From contig NZ_JADWYM010000041.1 of NCBI RefSeq assembly GCF_022414535.1, forward strand, positions 1 through 57,023: 57,023 nucleotides of DNA, written 5' to 3'. The first letter of the stretch is position 1; each line of letters begins with the position of its first letter. Shown piece by piece: positions 33,723 to 41,699 of this stretch. Under the pieces are notes generated by a model, which worked only from the letters and a program-made list of their open reading frames with translations, did not search any database and was not told the origin of the DNA. The translations under genes and the position numbers were made by a program. The DNA is from Streptomyces sp. MUM 2J. GTDB lineage: Bacteria; Actinomycetota; Actinomycetes; Streptomycetales; Streptomycetaceae.

Positions 33723-34547
33723 ATGACCGTCCGCAAGAACCAGGCCACCCTGACCGCCGACGAGAGGCGCCGCTTCGTCGCCGCCGTCCTGGAACTGAAG
33801 CGCAGCGGGCGCTACGACGCCTTCGTCACCACGCACAACCACTTCGTCATGTCCGACACCGACTTCGGCGAGCGCACCGGCCACCGCTCGCCGTCGTTCC
33901 TGCCCTGGCATCGCAGGTTCCTGCTGGAGTTCGAGCAGGCGCTGCAGTCGGTGGACGCCTCGGTGGCGCTGCCGTACTGGGACTGGACGGCCGACCGTAC
34001 CGCCCGCTCCTCACTGTGGGCGCCTGACTTCCTCGGCGGCGACGGGCGCAGCCGGGACGGGCGGGTGACGGACGGCCCGTTCGCCGCCTCGGCCGGCAAC
34101 TGGCGGATCAACGTACGGGTGGACGGCCGCTCCTATCTGCGCCGGACCCTGGGGGCCGGCGGGTGGGGGCTGCCGACCCGGGCGGAGGTGGAGTCGGTGC
34201 TGGGCATACCGACGTACGACATGGCCCCGTGGAACAGCGCCTCCGACGGCTTCCGCAACCACCTGGAGGGCTGGCGCGGGGTGAACCTGCACAACCGGGT
34301 CCACGTGTGGGTCGGCGGGCAGATGGCGACCGGGGTCTCCCCCAACGATCCGGTGTTCTGGCTGCACCACGCCTTCGTCGACAAGCTGTGGGCGCAGTGG
34401 CAGCGCCGGCACCCGGGCTCCGGGTACGTGCCGGACGGTGGGACGCCGGACGTCGTCGACCTGTACGAGACGATGAAGCCGTGGAACGACGTGCGCCCCG
34501 TGGACCTGCTGGACCACACGCCGCACTACACGTTCGACACCGACTGA
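33723..34547 (+). CDS. melC2: Tyrosinase MelC2
   Basis: The 274-residue type 3 copper enzyme oxidises tyrosine and DOPA to dopaquinone, making melanin. All six copper ligands are found: His38, His54 and His63 (TTHNHF, TGHRSPS, LPWHRRF) for CuA, and His190, His194 and the His in DPVFWLHHAF (about 216) for CuB. No signal peptide of its own, as expected, because it is exported with MelC1. The length matches known Streptomyces tyrosinases (273-274). The colony would be expected to make diffusible melanin. Confidence 0.97.
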   Translation: MTVRKNQATLTADERRRFVAAVLELKRSGRYDAFVTTHNHFVMSDTDFGERTGHRSPSFLPWHRRFLLEFEQALQSVDASVALPYWDWTADRTARSSLWAPDFLGGDGRSRDGRVTDGPFAASAGNWRINVRVDGRSYLRRTLGAGGWGLPTRAEVESVLGIPTYDMAPWNSASDGFRNHLEGWRGVNLHNRVHVWVGGQMATGVSPNDPVFWLHHAFVDKLWAQWQRRHPGSGYVPDGGTPDVVDLYETMKPWNDVRPVDLLDHTPHYTFDTD

Positions 34548-34604
34548 GTCCGACACGGGCCCGGTACGACACGGCTGAGGGGGCTCGGACCGGCGCCGGT
34601 CGGC

Positions 34605-35309
34605 TCAAACGCCGGCCGTGCGGCACTCCGGGTGGCCCCAGCCCTGGGCGTTCTTCGCGATGGACTCACCGGCCTCGTAGGGCCGGCCGCACTGGCAGCG
34701 GCCCGGGAACTTGGCCTTGATCGTGCGCGTGGACCCGGCGGACTGCGAGGCCCCGGAGGCCGTGCCCGCCCGCTTGCCGGGGGCCCTGCGGCGAGCGGGC
34801 CGGGCCGCCGGGGCGTCGGGCGCGGGCGGCGGCGCGGGCGAACCGAGTGCGCTGCCCGCAGCCTCCTGGACGCTCGCGGCCTGACTGGCGGCGCGGTCGG
34901 CGAAGTCGTTGAGCGGGTCGCCGTCGACCTGGTGCGCCGGCACGTAGCGGAACTCCACCGAGCGGCCGGTCAGGAGCTCGTCGATGCGGACGACGAGCTC
35001 CTGGTTGGCGACCGGCTTGCCCGCGGCGGTCTTCCAGCCGTTGCGCTTCCAGCCGGGCAGCCAGGTGGTCACCGCCTTCATGGCGTACTGCGAGTCCATG
35101 CGGATCTCCAGCGGCACCTGCGGGTCGGTGGCCGCCAGCAGCCGCTCCAGGGCGGTGAGTTCGGCGACGTTGTTGGTGGTGCGGCCGAGCGGCCCCGCCT
35201 CCCAGCGCTCCGCGCTCTCCGCCTCGTCCGAGACGACCCATGCCCAGCCCGCCGGTCCGGGGTTCCCCTTCGAAGCCCCGTCGCACGCGGCCACCACTCG
35301 TTCACGCAT
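34605..35309 (-). CDS. rnhA: RNase HI with extra C-terminal domain
   Basis: The 234-residue protein has the RNase H fold in residues about 1-145: ACDGASKGNPGPAGWAWVVS (first Asp), NNVAELTALERLLAA (Glu), EIRMDSQYAMK (Asp) and DPLNDFADRAAS (Asp). It should cut RNA in RNA-DNA hybrids. After a Pro/Ala linker a C-terminal module follows (IKAKFPGRCQCGRPYEAGES, ending GWGHPECRTAGV) with three cysteines and a histidine, possibly a small metal-binding domain. It is convergent with melC2. Confidence 0.9.
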   Translation of the reverse strand: MRERVVAACDGASKGNPGPAGWAWVVSDEAESAERWEAGPLGRTTNNVAELTALERLLAATDPQVPLEIRMDSQYAMKAVTTWLPGWKRNGWKTAAGKPVANQELVVRIDELLTGRSVEFRYVPAHQVDGDPLNDFADRAASQAASVQEAAGSALGSPAPPPAPDAPAARPARRRAPGKRAGTASGASQSAGSTRTIKAKFPGRCQCGRPYEAGESIAKNAQGWGHPECRTAGV

Positions 35310-35351
35310 GGCTCGATCATGCCATGACCGGGCGGTTCCACCGCCCGGCGG

Positions 35352-36152
35352 TCAGGGGACGTCGGTGGTCTTGGGCATCTCCCCGGCCGTGGTCGTGACG
35401 TCGATCACGGAGAAGCTGGCGCCCTGCGGGTCGCTCAGCGCCGCGAACCGGCCGAAGGGGCTGTCCATGGGGCCGAAGCGCAGCACGGCACCCAGCTTCG
35501 TCGCCGTCGCGACCGCCGCGTCGCAGTCGGGGACGGTGAAGTAGACATTGATGTAGGAGGGGACCTCGGGCGGGAAGTCGTCGGTCATCCTCATCCGGCC
35601 GAGGACGGTACCGCCGTCCAGGTCGTAGAGCCGGAAGTCCATCGTGTCGTCCTGTATCTGCTTCGCCGCGTAGGGGAAGACGGCGGACAGGAACGCGTCG
35701 GTCCGGTCCGGGTCGCGGGTGAAGACCTCGGCCCAGCAGTAGGCGCCCGGCGTCTGCGGCGGGGCCTCGAAGCCCTCGTGGGTGCCGGCCTGCCACACCC
35801 CGAAGACGGCGCCGCTGGGTTCGCGGGCCAGGCACATCGTCCCGAACTCACCGACCTGCATCGGCTCCATCAGCACCTCGCCGCCGTTGTCCCGGATCCG
35901 CCCGGCGACGGCGGCGGCGTCAGCCACGGCGAAGTACAGGCACCACTGGGACTGGCTCTCCTGGCCGGGCATCGGCGGGACGACGGCGGCGACGGCCTTG
36001 CCGTCCGCGTACGCCTGGGTGTAGTTGCCGTACTGCGCCGAGGCTTCCCCGAAGGTCCAGCCCAGGACCTCGCCGTAGAAGTTCTTGGCGCCCTCCAGGT
36101 CGGTGAACATCGCGTCGGCCCAGCAGGGGGTTCCCTCAGATGGTGCGGCCAT
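35352..36152 (-). CDS. VOC family protein, two glyoxalase-like domains
   Basis: A 266-residue protein with two VOC repeats, about residues 10-125 (CWADAMFTDLEGAKNFYGEV, FGVWQAGTHEGFEAPP) and 130-260 (AYCWAEVFTRDPDRTDAFLS, LRFGPMDSPFGRFAALSDPQ). This is the CFP30/32-type arrangement in actinobacteria. Metal-binding residues are not conserved enough to predict a reaction. The start is ATG 36152. It is divergent from the alcohol dehydrogenase gene. Confidence 0.9.
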   Translation of the reverse strand: MAAPSEGTPCWADAMFTDLEGAKNFYGEVLGWTFGEASAQYGNYTQAYADGKAVAAVVPPMPGQESQSQWCLYFAVADAAAVAGRIRDNGGEVLMEPMQVGEFGTMCLAREPSGAVFGVWQAGTHEGFEAPPQTPGAYCWAEVFTRDPDRTDAFLSAVFPYAAKQIQDDTMDFRLYDLDGGTVLGRMRMTDDFPPEVPSYINVYFTVPDCDAAVATATKLGAVLRFGPMDSPFGRFAALSDPQGASFSVIDVTTTAGEMPKTTDVP

Positions 36153-36304
36153 GACTGCGAACCTCTTCCGGTGCGTTGGGTCGTCCCCCTCCTCACGCTA
36201 GCCAGGAGTGGCGCGAAGCGCGCGCCGAGGGCGCCCGTCCGTCGGAGACTTGAAGGACGGGCGGCGACGGCTCCCGGCGGTTCTCCGGGGAAGCGAGGCG
36301 CGGT

Positions 36305-37327
36305 ATGGCGGACGGGACGATGCGGGCGTGGACGGTGGCGGCCCCGGGGCCGGTGGCGGGGGGTGCCCTGGAGTTCGTGGAGAAGCCGGTCCCGGTGCCG
36401 GCCGGGGGCGAGCTGCTCGTGCGGGTGCGGGCGTGCGGGGTGTGCCGGACCGACCTGCACGTGGTCGAGGGCGACCTGCCGGTGCACCGGCAGCGCGTCA
36501 CGCCCGGCCACGAGGTGGTGGGCGAGGTGGCGGGGCTCGGGGCCGCGGTGACCGGCTTCGCGCCCGGCGACCGGGTGGGTGTGGCCTGGTTGCGGCACAC
36601 CTGTGGCACCTGCGCCTACTGCAGGCGCGGCGCCGAGAACCTCTGCCCCTCCTCGCGGTACACGGGCTGGGACGCCGACGGCGGGTACGCCGAGTACACG
36701 ACCGTGCCCGCGGCGTACGCCCACCGGCTGCCCGAGGACCTCGACGAGGTGGCGGCGGCACCGCTGCTGTGCGCCGGCATCATCGGCTACCGTGCGCTGC
36801 GCCGGGCCGCTCTGCCGCCGGGCGGACGTCTGGGGCTGTACGGCTTCGGCGGCAGCGCCCACCTGTGTGCGCAGGTCGCGCTGGCCGAGGGCGCCACCGT
36901 GCACGTGCTGACCCGGGGCGCGGCGTCGCGGCGGCTGGCGCTGGACCTGGGGGCCGCCTCGGCGGGCGGCGCGCGGGACATGCCGCCCGAGCCGCTGGAC
37001 AGCGCGATCCTCTTCGCGCCGGTGGGTGATCTGGTCCCGGTGGCGATGCGGGCCCTGGACCGGGGCGGAGTGCTCGCGATCGCCGGGATCCATCTGAGCG
37101 ACGTGCCACCCCTCCACTACGAGAGCGACCTCTTCTACGAGAAGGAGATCCGCAGCGTCACCTCCAACACCCGGGAGGACGCGCGTGCCTTCCTCTCCCT
37201 CGCCGCCCGTCACCGGGTCCGCGCCACCACGCACCCCTACCCCCTCTCCGACGCCGTGCGGGCACTCACCGACCTGGAGGAGGGGCGGTTCGACGGGGCC
37301 GCGGTACTGGTGAACGACGTGACGTGA
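36305..37327 (+). CDS. Zinc-dependent alcohol dehydrogenase, AdhP-like
   Basis: The 340-residue MDR enzyme shows the catalytic-zinc site (CGVCRTDLHVVEGDLP, GHEVVGEV), the structural-zinc cysteines (TCGTCAYCRRGAENLC) and the NAD(P) site LGLYGFGGSAHLCAQVAL. The length is typical of AdhP. GAGGCGCGGT precedes ATG 36305; ATG 36320 (MRAWTVAAPG) is an alternative. It is followed at 37359-37402 by a hairpin that should end the transcript. Confidence 0.9.
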   Translation: MADGTMRAWTVAAPGPVAGGALEFVEKPVPVPAGGELLVRVRACGVCRTDLHVVEGDLPVHRQRVTPGHEVVGEVAGLGAAVTGFAPGDRVGVAWLRHTCGTCAYCRRGAENLCPSSRYTGWDADGGYAEYTTVPAAYAHRLPEDLDEVAAAPLLCAGIIGYRALRRAALPPGGRLGLYGFGGSAHLCAQVALAEGATVHVLTRGAASRRLALDLGAASAGGARDMPPEPLDSAILFAPVGDLVPVAMRALDRGGVLAIAGIHLSDVPPLHYESDLFYEKEIRSVTSNTREDARAFLSLAARHRVRATTHPYPLSDAVRALTDLEEGRFDGAAVLVNDVT

Positions 37328-37358
37328 ACGGCCCTCGGGGCCATCGCCGGGCCGGGAT

Positions 37359-37402
37359 CCCGTTGCGGGTGGCCGATCAAGGCCGGTCAGGAACGCAACG
37401 GG
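37359..37402 (+). terminator. Hairpin terminator after the alcohol dehydrogenase gene
   Basis: CCCGTTGCG (37359-37367) pairs with CGCAACGGG (37394-37402), and an inner GGCC/GGCC pair shortens the loop. It lies 32 bases after the stop. Confidence 0.6.
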
Positions 37403-37485
37403 GGGAAGCGCCGACGCCGGCGTGGTGACGGCCCGGTGGGAGGAGGCGCTGCGGGCCCCCGCCCACGCCGGGCCGCCGGTCCGGC

Positions 37486-37965
37486 CTACTCCCCCGCGTA
37501 GGCCTTCCGCAGCGCGTCGATGTCGAGCTTGCCCATCGCGAGCATGGCCTTCATGGCACGGGTCGCCTTCTCCGCCTCCGACGAGCGCATCATCTCGACG
37601 AAGGCCCTGGGGACGACCTGCCAGGACACGCCGTACCTGTCCTTGAGCCAGCCGCACGAGCCCGGCTCGCCGCCCTCGGTGAGCTTCGTCCAGTAGTGGT
37701 CGACCTCCTCCTGGTCGTCGCACAGGATCTGGAAGGAGACGGCCTCGTTGAAGGTGAACCCGGGACCGCCGTTGAGGCCGACGAACTTCTGCCCGTTGGC
37801 CGTGAACTCGACCGTCAGCACGGTACCGGCGGGGCGCGGGGACCCCTCCGTGTAGCGGGTGACCTCGCCGAGGCTGGAGTTCTCGAAGATCGAGACGTAG
37901 TGGTGGGCGGCCTCCTCCGCCTGGTCGTCGAACCAGAGGCAGGTGATGAATCCGTCGGCGGTCAT
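37486..37965 (-). CDS. PhnB-like VOC family protein (3-demethylubiquinone methyltransferase fold)
   Basis: ATG 37965, with AGGAGGTACCC in front, gives 159 residues. The pattern FITCLWFDDQAEEAAHHYVS, GQKFVGLNGGPGFTFNEAVS, CGWLKDRYGVSWQVVPRAF is that of PhnB/YjdN-type VOC proteins, once annotated as 3-demethylubiquinone-9 3-methyltransferase. The C-terminal tail MLAMGKLDIDALRKAYAG is also typical. The true activity is unknown and it is not a methyltransferase by fold. It is divergent from clpP3. Confidence 0.9.
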   Translation of the reverse strand: MTADGFITCLWFDDQAEEAAHHYVSIFENSSLGEVTRYTEGSPRPAGTVLTVEFTANGQKFVGLNGGPGFTFNEAVSFQILCDDQEEVDHYWTKLTEGGEPGSCGWLKDRYGVSWQVVPRAFVEMMRSSEAEKATRAMKAMLAMGKLDIDALRKAYAGE

Positions 37966-38140
37966 GGGTACCTCCTGGGGGAACGGGACGCCGGTCATGT
38001 GTATGGACCGGGGCGGGCCCCGAAACTCGTCGCTCGCCGCGGAATCGGCCGGAATGCACCCGGACGGCCCTGTCACCGGGGTCGCCCGGTGCGAGGTGGC
38101 CGCGCCCGGGAGCTGCGGGCCGAGGGCCCGGGGTGGGTGC

Positions 38141-38170
38141 TCTGCCTGTGGCGAATTCGCCGCGGGCAGA
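38141..38170. promoter_or_regulatory. Double PopR-type operator before clpP3 (30-bp palindrome)
   Basis: TCTGCC at 38141 and GGCAGA ending at 38170 enclose a perfect inner palindrome GGCGAATTCGCC (38150-38161). The left 15 bases read TCTGCC-N3-GGCGAA and the right 15 TTCGCC-N3-GGCAGA, so two copies of the TCTGCC-N3-GGCAGA motif described for PopR in S. lividans lie back to back. The site is about 78 bases before the clpP3 start, right for an activator. Confidence 0.7.
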
Positions 38171-38247
38171 CGAATCCCCCGCCGCGCCGGGTCCCGGCCG
38201 ACAGTGGGTCACGTCCACCGCACCACACACGACGACGAGGAGCACCG

Positions 38248-38901
38248 ATGCCTCCACTCAGCACCGGCCCGGCGCCGGCCCCGGCGCCCCGCGCCCAGGC
38301 GGGCGACACCCCCGTGACCCGGTTCGACGACCAGCTCGCCGCACAGTTGCTCGGGCAGCGGATCGTGCTGCTCGGCACGCAGGTCGACGAGGTCTCGGCG
38401 AACCGGGTCTGTGCCCAGCTGCTGATCCTGTCGGCCGAGGATCCGCGTACCGACATCGGCCTGTTCATCAACTCCCCCGGCGGATCGGTCCACGCGGGCC
38501 TGGCCGTCTACGACACGATGCGGCTGATCCCGAACGACGTCTCGACGCTCGCGATGGGATTCGCCGCCAGCATGGGGCAGTTCCTGCTCAGCGTCGGCAC
38601 GCCCGGCAAGCGGTACGCGCTGCCCAACGCGAGGATCATGATGCACCAGCCATCGGCGGGGATCGGCGGCACCACCGCCGACATCGAGATCCAGGCGGAG
38701 AACCTGGAGCACACCAAGCGGACCATCGAGCGCATCACCGCCGAGCACACCGGCCGCAGCCCGGAGGCCATCTCCCGGGACGGCGACCGCGACCGCTGGT
38801 TCACGGCCGAGGAGGCCAGGGAGTACGGCATGGTGGACCGGGTCGTGGAGTCCCTCGCGGACGTCCGCCCGGCGGCCGGCCGGCGACGGATGGGACTGTG
38901 A
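38248..38901 (+). CDS. clpP3: ATP-dependent Clp protease proteolytic subunit ClpP3
   Basis: ATG 38248, after GACGACGAGGAGC, gives 217 residues. The catalytic triad is complete: Ser108 in FAASMGQFLL, His133 in IMMHQPSAG and, by spacing, Asp182 in DGDRDRWF. The core FINSPGGSVHAGLAVYDTM is standard. Streptomyces ClpP3-ClpP4 form a second Clp peptidase made when the main ClpP1-ClpP2 pair is deficient. It is co-transcribed with clpP4 through a GTGA overlap. Confidence 0.96.
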   Translation: MPPLSTGPAPAPAPRAQAGDTPVTRFDDQLAAQLLGQRIVLLGTQVDEVSANRVCAQLLILSAEDPRTDIGLFINSPGGSVHAGLAVYDTMRLIPNDVSTLAMGFAASMGQFLLSVGTPGKRYALPNARIMMHQPSAGIGGTTADIEIQAENLEHTKRTIERITAEHTGRSPEAISRDGDRDRWFTAEEAREYGMVDRVVESLADVRPAAGRRRMGL

Positions 38902-38903
38902 GC

Positions 38904-39506
38904 ATGGGTACGTACACCGTTCCGCACGTGATCGAGCGCACCCCTCAGGGGGAACGGTCCTTCGACGTGTTCAGCAGGCTGCTCAACGAGCGGATCATCT
39001 TCCTCGGCACGGAGATCGACGACGGCGTCGCCAACGTCGTCATCGCGCAGTTGCTGCACCTGGAGTCGGCGGCCCCGGAGCGGGAGATCGCCCTCTACAT
39101 CAACTCGCCCGGCGGATCGTTCACTTCACTGACGGCGATCTACGACGCGATGACGTTCGTGCAGGCGCCGATCTCGACCTTCTGTGTCGGGCAGGCGGCG
39201 TCCACGGCGGCCGTGCTGCTGGCGGGCGGGGATCCGGGGCGGCGGTTCGTGCTGGAGCACGCGCGCGTGCTGCTGGGGCAGCCCGCCTCCGGCGGCCGGC
39301 AGGGCACCGTCTCCGACCTCGCCCTGGAGGCCAAGGAGATGGTGCGCGTCCGGGCGCAGGTGGAGGAGGTGCTGTCCCGGCACACGCACCACGACGTGGC
39401 CACACTGCGCGCGGACATGGACCGGGACAAGGTGTTCACCGCGCACGAGGCGGTTGCCTACGGGCTCGCCGACGAGGTTCTCGTCCGGCGGCTCGCCCAC
39501 GGGTGA
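38904..39506 (+). CDS. clpP4: ClpP4 (catalytic His replaced by Gly)
   Basis: I use ATG 38904 (MGTYTVPHVIERTPQGERSF), 200 residues; GTG 38898 overlapping the clpP3 stop is possible. The ClpP fold is intact: LYINSPGGSFTSLTAIYDAM, the nucleophile Ser100 in GQAASTAAVL and the acidic site DMDRDKVF. Aligned without gaps to ClpP3, the catalytic His position (Ser+25) is Gly125 in VLLGQPASG, where ClpP3 has MMHQPSAG, so this subunit should be inactive alone. It probably plays a structural or ATPase-docking part in a mixed ClpP3-ClpP4 particle. Confidence 0.93.
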   Translation: MGTYTVPHVIERTPQGERSFDVFSRLLNERIIFLGTEIDDGVANVVIAQLLHLESAAPEREIALYINSPGGSFTSLTAIYDAMTFVQAPISTFCVGQAASTAAVLLAGGDPGRRFVLEHARVLLGQPASGGRQGTVSDLALEAKEMVRVRAQVEEVLSRHTHHDVATLRADMDRDKVFTAHEAVAYGLADEVLVRRLAHG

Positions 39507-39515
39507 CCCGGCCGC

Positions 39516-39953
39516 TCAGGCGGCCAGGCACAGTCCGTCGAACGACGTCGTGGCCGCCCTCGGGTGGCCGCGGCGCACGGGCCGGGTGAGCTGTGTGTGG
39601 GCCCGTGCCAGCAGATCGCCGAGGCCGAGACCGAGCGCGTGGGCGGCGGCCGCGAGAACCTCGGAGGAGGCCTCCTTGCGGCCCCGCTCGACCTCCGAGA
39701 GGTAGGGCATGGAGATCTTGGCTGCCTCGGCGACTTCCTTGAGCGTGCGCTCCTGGGCCAGGCGCTCGCGCCGCAGGATGTCGCCGACCAGGTCGCGCCA
39801 GAGCGGTTCCCGCCCGGCGGGGCGGTCCTCGGGCCGGGCGGCGGGACCGTCCTCGGGCGGGTGTCCGGGCCGGGCCCCGGGGATCCGCAACGGGACGGCC
39901 CGGGCCCCGTCCGGCGTACGGCTGCTCACCTGGTTCCGCGTCTGGTCGCTCAC
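39516..39953 (-). CDS. popR: PopR, XRE-family activator of clpP3-clpP4
   Basis: GTG 39953 gives 145 residues. The HTH is of XRE type (LVGDILRRERLAQERTLKEV, AEAAKISMPYLSEVERGRKE). The C-terminus ends in CLAA; in S. lividans the terminal Ala-Ala of PopR is required for its degradation by ClpP1-ClpP2, which keeps clpP3-clpP4 off. Both the terminal motif and the convergent position after clpP4 support the assignment. A TGCCGC-N5-GCGGCA palindrome lies 14 bases upstream of its start. Confidence 0.93.
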   Translation of the reverse strand: MSDQTRNQVSSRTPDGARAVPLRIPGARPGHPPEDGPAARPEDRPAGREPLWRDLVGDILRRERLAQERTLKEVAEAAKISMPYLSEVERGRKEASSEVLAAAAHALGLGLGDLLARAHTQLTRPVRRGHPRAATTSFDGLCLAA

Positions 39954-39966
39954 CCGACCAGCCTAG

Positions 39967-39983
39967 TGCCGCAACAGGCGGCA
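39967..39983. promoter_or_regulatory. Palindrome upstream of popR
   Basis: TGCCGCAACAGGCGGCA is a perfect 6+6 inverted repeat with a 5-base spacer, starting 14 bases before the popR GTG. It has the CGC-N5-GCG core of ClgR boxes. It could be an operator for ClgR or for PopR itself. Confidence 0.5.
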
Positions 39984-40074
39984 TTCGCCCCGTCGCGGCA
40001 CCGGGAGCGGTGGCCGCACGCCGGGGGCATCGGCGTTCTGCCCTGCGAGAAGTCCCCTCACAGCACGGTAGTTG

Positions 40075-40099
40075 GCATGCGGGACGGGTACCGGGGTAG
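40075..40099 (+). promoter_or_regulatory. Candidate SigB-type promoter of the sigma factor gene
   Basis: GCAT (40075-40078), 15 bases, then GGGTAG (40094-40099) fits GNNT-N14-16-GGGTAY except for the last base. A second GGGTAC occurs at 40086-40091. Group B/F sigma factors in Streptomyces often drive their own genes from such promoters. Confidence 0.5.
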
Positions 40100-40163
40100 G
40101 CGGATTCACGGTGAGAACGACGCCAGGACGACCGTCCCATTCGACCTGCAGGAGGGGAAGCCG

Positions 40164-41051
40164 ATGTCCACCGCCGTGATCCGGCAGGAGACAGAGGTCG
40201 TGAAGAACACCACCGGGACCAGCAAGGCTGCGGGAGCGCTGCCGGGCGTCGCCGACGCGCGGAGCGTGGCGCCGCGCGACGCGCGGCAGTTGTCGCGTCA
40301 GTTCTTCAGGCGCCTGGCAGACCTCGACGAGGGCACGCACGAGCACCAGTACGCCCGGAACACCCTCATCGAGATGAACATGTCCCTGGTGCGGTTCGCC
40401 GCGGGTCGTTTCCGGGGTCGCGGGGACGACATGGAGGACATCGTGCAGACCGGGATGATCGGCCTGATCAAGGCCATCGACCGGTTCGAGCTGTCCCGCG
40501 AGGTGGAGTTCACGTCCTTCGCGCTGCCGTACATCGTCGGTGAGATCAAACGGTTCTTCCGGGACACGACGTGGGCGGTGCACGTCCCGCGGCGGCTGCA
40601 GGAGCTGCGGGTGGAGCTGGCCAGGGCGCGGGACGAACTCTCGGGCCGGCTGGACCGGGAGCCGACGGTGGCGGAGCTGGCCACGCTGATGAACCTCTCG
40701 GAGAACCAGGTCGTCGAAGCGCAGATCGCCGCCAACGGCTACAACTCCTCCTCACTGGACGCGGCACTCACCGGCGACGGGCCGGAGCACGGCGAGGCCG
40801 TCCTCGCGGACTTCATCGGTGTCGAGGAGCACGGGCTGCGGCTCGTGGAGGACTTCCAGTCGCTGGCCCCGCTCATGGCGGACCTCGGCGAACGCGACCG
40901 GCGGATCCTGCATCTGCGGTTCGTCGAGGAGGCGACGCAGGCGGAGATCGGCGCGCAGCTGGGCTGCTCGCAGATGCACGTCTCGCGGCTCATCAAGCGG
41001 ATCATCATGCGGCTGCGGGAGGGCATGCTGGGCGAGCTGGACCGCGCCTGA
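40164..41051 (+). CDS. sigL: SigB/F-type RNA polymerase sigma factor, probably SigL
   Basis: ATG 40164, preceded by GCAGGAGGGGAAGCCG, gives 295 residues. Region 2 is MEDIVQTGMIGLIKAIDRFE plus EFTSFALPYIVGEIKRFFRD, region 3 has VHVPRRLQELRVELARA, and region 4.2 is EIGAQLGCSQMHVSRLIKRI. This is the SigB/SigF family controlling osmotic and general stress and development. By memory the S. coelicolor sigL gene (SCO7278) sits next to popR-clpP4-clpP3 in the same order, so I call it sigL, with sub-type less certain than family. A long bidirectional terminator follows. Confidence 0.88.
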   Translation: MSTAVIRQETEVVKNTTGTSKAAGALPGVADARSVAPRDARQLSRQFFRRLADLDEGTHEHQYARNTLIEMNMSLVRFAAGRFRGRGDDMEDIVQTGMIGLIKAIDRFELSREVEFTSFALPYIVGEIKRFFRDTTWAVHVPRRLQELRVELARARDELSGRLDREPTVAELATLMNLSENQVVEAQIAANGYNSSSLDAALTGDGPEHGEAVLADFIGVEEHGLRLVEDFQSLAPLMADLGERDRRILHLRFVEEATQAEIGAQLGCSQMHVSRLIKRIIMRLREGMLGELDRA

Positions 41052-41102
41052 ACGGTCGTGGGGAGCGGGACCACCGAAGCCCGCCCGCTCCCCACGACCG
41101 TT
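41051..41102. terminator. Bidirectional terminator, 19-bp perfect stem
   Basis: AACGGTCGTGGGGAGCGGG (41051-41069) pairs without mismatch with the sequence at 41084-41102 around a 14-base loop. It overlaps the last base of the sigma gene and separates two convergent genes, so it should end both transcripts. Confidence 0.85.
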
Positions 41103-41107
41103 CCGGC

Positions 41108-41590
41108 TCACGTCGTGCGCGGTACGGACCGGGTCCGCCTCGCCTGCAGGGGCACCACGGCCCGGACCCGCTTGCCGACCGGCACCACCTCGGACCTCAC
41201 CTCGGTCGCCAGGGCGTAGACGATCTCCAGCCCGTGGCGGCCGATCCGTGTGGGGTCGCGCGGAAAGCACAGGGGAAGGGCGGCGCTGCTGTCGTAGACG
41301 GAGACCGTCACGGCCGCGTCGGTGCCCTCCAGGTCGAGGATGTAGGGGCCGCTGCTGTGCCGGTCGGCGTTGGTGACGAGCTCGCTCACGACGAGCATGA
41401 GCTCCTCGCGTGCCCGGTCGCCGATCGTGGCGCACCACTCGGTCCTGAGCTGATCGACGAACTGCGCGGTGAACGCCCGCGCAGCGGCGATGCTCCCCGG
41501 TTCGCCGGTGTAGTGGACGGCCCGTCTGAGTGGTTCCACGGGCACGTCGAAACCAGTCGGTATCGCCGCCCCGCCCAGGTGTTCGGTCAT
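41108..41590 (-). CDS. ATP-binding protein, RsbW-like anti-sigma-type (HATPase_c_2)
   Basis: ATG 41590 (MTEHLGGAAIPTGFDVPVEP) gives 160 residues. The GHKL ATPase motifs are ELMLVVSELVTNADRHSSGP (N-box), VSVYDSSAALPLCFP and RIGRHGLEIVYALATEV (G2-like), with C-terminal GKRVRAVVPL. It converges on the sigma gene. Streptomyces sigma-factor genes of this type are often next to their anti-sigma kinases, although usually in the same operon, so the pairing with the neighbour is only suggestive. Confidence 0.85.
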   Translation of the reverse strand: MTEHLGGAAIPTGFDVPVEPLRRAVHYTGEPGSIAAARAFTAQFVDQLRTEWCATIGDRAREELMLVVSELVTNADRHSSGPYILDLEGTDAAVTVSVYDSSAALPLCFPRDPTRIGRHGLEIVYALATEVRSEVVPVGKRVRAVVPLQARRTRSVPRTT

Positions 41591-41699
41591 GCGTGGTCTT
41601 TCTAGGTAGCCGGACTGGCCGGATCGTGCTGCTCCAGTGCTCGTACCCCGAGCAGGGCGGCGCACTCCCCGGGGCGGGTGCGGCGGGGAGTGCCGTTGG

